Below are positions 63,481 through 64,000 of a stretch of 64,000 bases of DNA, piece by piece; within the stretch, counting starts at the first letter, position 1, and the number at the start of each line of letters is the position of its first letter. The translations under genes were made by a program, and so were the position numbers. The DNA comes from Sphingosinicella terrae (GTDB lineage: Bacteria; Pseudomonadota; Alphaproteobacteria; Sphingomonadales; Sphingomonadaceae): the NCBI RefSeq assembly GCF_003347635.1, contig NZ_QDFY01000015.1:20713-84712 (forward strand), given 5' to 3'. The notes under the pieces were generated by a model. That model saw nothing but the letters and a program-made list of their open reading frames with translations, did not search any database and was not told the DNA's origin.

Positions 63481-64000
63481 TCAGATCACGACGAAGTCGT
63501 TGGCAACGAGCATCGGTGGCAGATCGTTGATATTGGCGAACTGGACCGCGACCGCTCCGCCGGCGCCATCGGCGTCGTAGGACAAAGCCCCGCTGGTGGG
63601 ATCGTAGACGATGCGATGGGCTGCCGTGGTGGCCGCGCTGCCGATCCCCAGAGCATCTTCGGCCAGCGCTCCGGACGGCAACGCCCGGAAGACGGCGTCG
63701 TCGAGCAGTATCTTGTCCTCGCCTCCGGCGAAGTCGAGGATGACATCGACATTGTCCGATCCGAGAGCGGAGTCGAAGCAGAAGCGGTCGGCATTGGCGC
63801 CGCCCTCCAGCCTGTCATTGCCTTCGCCGCCGTAGAGCCGGTCGAAGCGATCGCCGCCTATCAGCAGGTCGTCGCCGCCTTCGCCCCGAAGCGTGTTCGA
63901 GCCGCTGTTGCCGACGATCTTGTTGGCGAGATCGTTGCCGGTGCCGTTGATCGCCTCGCGTCCGGTGAGGTAGAGATTCTCGACATGGGCTCCGAGCGAG
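63481..64000 (-). CDS. RTX calcium-binding repeat protein (N-terminal part outside window)
   Basis: The visible 172 residues, read from the window edge to the stop at 63481, contain RTX nonapeptide repeats: RGEGGDDLLIGGDRFDRLYG and GEGNDRLEGGANADRF (GGxGxDxLx consensus), preceded by SLGAHVENLYLTGREAINGT. RTX proteins are usually secreted by type I systems and bind Ca2+. The C-terminal secretion-signal region (SYDADGAGGAVAVQFANIND ...) is typical. The start lies beyond base 64000. Confidence 0.88.
   Translation of the reverse strand, partial: SLGAHVENLYLTGREAINGTGNDLANKIVGNSGSNTLRGEGGDDLLIGGDRFDRLYGGEGNDRLEGGANADRFCFDSALGSDNVDVILDFAGGEDKILLDDAVFRALPSGALAEDALGIGSAATTAAHRIVYDPTSGALSYDADGAGGAVAVQFANINDLPPMLVANDFVVI

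Overview
The window is GC-rich DNA from an alphaproteobacterium, most likely a sphingomonad (order Sphingomonadales). The main reasons are the ctrA cell-cycle regulator with a TTAA-N7-TTAA site in its promoter, the complete str-S10-spc ribosomal superoperon with Arg88 in S12, the Anbu (proteasome-like) gene cluster, and a B3 metallo-beta-lactamase whose first zinc ligand is Glu. No rRNA, tRNA, CRISPR array or intact transposase was seen.

Layout. Bases 3-1316 hold the 3' part of rtcR, which converges on a LacI-type repressor (1358-2452). From 20818 down to 4104 on the minus strand runs rpsL-rpsG-fusA-tuf-rpsJ-rplC-rplD-rplW-rplB-rpsS-rplV-rpsC-rplP-rpmC-rpsQ-rplN-rplX-rplE-rpsN-rpsH-rplF-rplR-rpsE-rpmD-rplO-secY-adk. 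A strong sigma-70-like promoter lies at 20992-21020. gdhA follows adk, where rpsM-rpsK-rpoA-rplQ would usually be. Composite three-hairpin repeats sit inside the superoperon in the rplC-rpsJ and rplO-rpmD gaps.

Bases 21110-28429 hold envelope and signalling genes: a secreted protein, a membrane LytTR regulator, an exported protein, a trypsin-like protease, a LytS/LytR-type two-component pair and an exported amidohydrolase. A two-gene cluster of very small proteins follows (28628-28917). At 29005-30871 an AmpR-like LysR regulator is divergent from the B3 beta-lactamase, with a T-N11-A operator between them. Bases 30902-48026 are mixed accessory metabolism: MFS transporter, AraC and HxlR regulators, haloperoxidase-like enzyme, acyl-CoA dehydrogenase, chorismate mutase, glutaredoxin, two PLP aminotransferase-family enzymes, a small outer-membrane barrel, PHB-depolymerase-like esterase, sulfotransferase-like protein, MAPEG, cupin, NRAMP-like transporter, DUF3140 protein and amidohydrolase.

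Bases 48172-54621 are the most unusual part. lpdA (E3) and the pyruvate dehydrogenase E2 gene are separated by about 3.7 kb. This interval holds a DUF559 endonuclease-like gene bracketed by inverted 60-bp palindromic repeats, truncated copies of the E2 and lpdA genes, several small membrane-protein genes, and a compositionally different patch. That patch reads as an orphan polymorphic-toxin C-terminus with a JAMM-like motif, followed 1 base later by a small candidate immunity gene. The toxin frame has no ATG and is easily missed.

Bases 54824-64000 return to conserved genes: universal stress protein, RcnB-like His-rich protein, free-Met-R-sulfoxide reductase, arfB, an RluA-type pseudouridine synthase, ctrA with its promoter, the Anbu cluster (circularly permuted ATP-grasp, alpha-E, transglutaminase, Anbu), an MmcQ/YjbR protein, and the 3' end of an RTX calcium-binding repeat protein cut by the window edge.
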